Of a stretch of 64,000 nt of DNA, positions 63,283-64,000 are shown in pieces; the first letter of the stretch is position 1; the number at the start of each line of letters is the position of its first letter. This DNA is from JAWKWA01 sp041397765 (GTDB taxonomy: Bacteria; Pseudomonadota; Alphaproteobacteria; Rhizobiales; Hyphomicrobiaceae). Location: positions 143,593 to 207,592 of the forward strand of contig JAWKWA010000008.1 of NCBI GenBank assembly GCA_041397765.1, read 5' to 3'. The position numbers and the translations under genes are program-made. Under the pieces are notes generated by a model. That model was not told the DNA's origin. It did not search any database and saw nothing but the letters and a program-made list of their open reading frames with translations.

Positions 63283-64000
63283 TGCTCGCCTTCCCGTTTG
63301 TCGCTTGGCTAGTGATGTGACGCACGGCGGCCTTCACCGTGCGGATGGTGATCTCGGCCTGCCGCTTCTGTTCGTTGTCGAGGCCGCGCATGGGCTTGCG
63401 CACAGGGCCCGAGGGCAGGCCGGCCAGCTCGCAGCCGAACTTGATGGTCTGGACGAACTTGCCGCCCTGCTCGAGCACGCGCATGAAGGGAAGCAGCGCC
63501 GACATGATGCGGCGGCCCTTGTCGAAGTCCTTCTCGATTGCACAAGCGCGATAGAGAGCGATGTGCTCGTCGGGCAGGCAGTTGCCGCCGCCGCAGACCC
63601 AGCCCTTGGCACCCCAGGCGAAGAATTCGAGAGCCTGATCGTCCATGCCGCAGAAGAGATCGATGCCGGGATAATCCCGGGCGAGCAGGTGAAGCTGATT
63701 GGGGCTGCCGCTCGATTCCTTGATCGCGCAGAAATTGGCGCTCCGGCCGACGCGGTCGAAGAACTCCTCGGCCATCAGCGTGCCGGTGCGGCCCGGATAG
63801 TTGTAGAGCATGATCGGCAGGCCAGCCGCCCGGTCGATGGCGAGGGCGTGATTGGCGAGCTCGAGCTGCGTCGGCACGGCATAGTAGGGCGAGCCGACCA
63901 GGATGCCGTCCGCCTTGGCCTCGCGCGCGGCGAGCGCATAGTCGATGCAGTCTTCGGTGCGGATGGCACCGACGCCGACGATCATCGGCACGCGTCCCTT
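63260..64000 (-). CDS. Dihydrodipicolinate synthase family protein (5' part outside window)
   Basis: At least 246 residues, open to the right edge. It shows the DapA/NAL TIM barrel with the Tyr region LYNYPGRTG and the Schiff-base Lys in FCAIKESSG. The beginning (with the GTTGE-type motif) lies beyond the window. It overlaps the aldehyde dehydrogenase start. The gene order DHDPS family, aldehyde dehydrogenase and FAD oxidoreductase matches hydroxyproline or similar amino-acid catabolic operons (HypD, HypH, HypO), but the substrate is inferred. Confidence 0.85.
   Translation of the reverse strand, partial: KGRVPMIVGVGAIRTEDCIDYALAAREAKADGILVGSPYYAVPTQLELANHALAIDRAAGLPIMLYNYPGRTGTLMAEEFFDRVGRSANFCAIKESSGSPNQLHLLARDYPGIDLFCGMDDQALEFFAWGAKGWVCGGGNCLPDEHIALYRACAIEKDFDKGRRIMSALLPFMRVLEQGGKFVQTIKFGCELAGLPSGPVRKPMRGLDNEQKRQAEITIRTVKAAVRHITSQATNGKASNVVALNA

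Noticed and set aside
63260..64000. Assignment of the DHDPS-family gene as dapA
   Set aside because: Its coupling to an aldehyde dehydrogenase and a FAD oxidase points to catabolism; lysine biosynthesis is not supported by context.

Overview
The window is GC-rich, densely coded bacterial DNA that looks like an alphaproteobacterium of the Hyphomicrobiales (Rhizobiales). Supporting signs are an MbfA-type membrane ferritin, a DUF6460 protein, a SAM-II riboswitch in front of metZ, a zwf-pgl-edd-eda Entner-Doudoroff set, an alphaproteobacterial-type large dCTP deaminase and an imelysin/di-heme/DUF1513 iron operon. No species can be named from the sequence alone.

Left part (1-23 kb), essentially intact core genes: the tail of an unknown gene, an acid-ceramidase-like Ntn hydrolase, mbfA, a leftward five-gene putative iron operon (Cys-rich protein, imelysin, DUF1111 di-heme protein, second imelysin, DUF1513) behind two Irr-box-like palindromes, an OxyR-like LysR regulator, an AT-hook-type protein ending in a perfect hairpin, speDE, an AsmA protein, a secreted M10 metalloprotease, a TerC transporter, a MATE pump, a DUF6460 protein, and the ligase-associated helicase plus PdeM.

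Middle (23-43.7 kb), core metabolism: a TolQ/MotA-like and OmpA/MotB-like pair (the second gene carries two frameshifts), a thioesterase, a DUF1989 protein with an M20 amidohydrolase, the Entner-Doudoroff operon, a frameshifted argE, apaG, a CDP-alcohol phosphatidyltransferase, metZ under a SAM-II switch with its own terminator, dCTP deaminase, tRNA-Gly(CCC), a large RTX calcium-binding protein, and a two-gene operon of a DAO-type FAD oxidase and an old-yellow-enzyme-type demethylase-like reductase.

Right part (43.7-64 kb), accessory and decaying: a truncated SWIM gene and the tail of an oligopeptide-transporter ATPase mark a scar. Then follows an acyl-CoA catabolic island: CoA-transferase, acyl-CoA dehydrogenase, a TetR regulator and an SDR rightward; thiolase, FadJ-type and acyl-CoA ligase genes leftward; and an alpha-methylacyl-CoA racemase, an MDR reductase and a DddP-like M24 protein rightward. 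Three palindromes of the PsrA type (CAAAC-N2/4-GTTTG) sit at its promoters. Several of its genes are broken by many small indels, while others are intact.

Farther right lie an IS3 remnant with a related second IS end, an intact small outer-membrane protein, a lipoprotein gene split by a 169-bp double-hairpin element, remnants of a small secreted protein and an HTH regulator, and a leftward operon (DHDPS-family enzyme, frameshifted aldehyde dehydrogenase, FAD oxidoreductase cut off at the IS end). The clustering of indels, IS pieces and gene fragments suggests an acquired region being lost, but local sequencing error is a serious alternative and needs resequencing to exclude.
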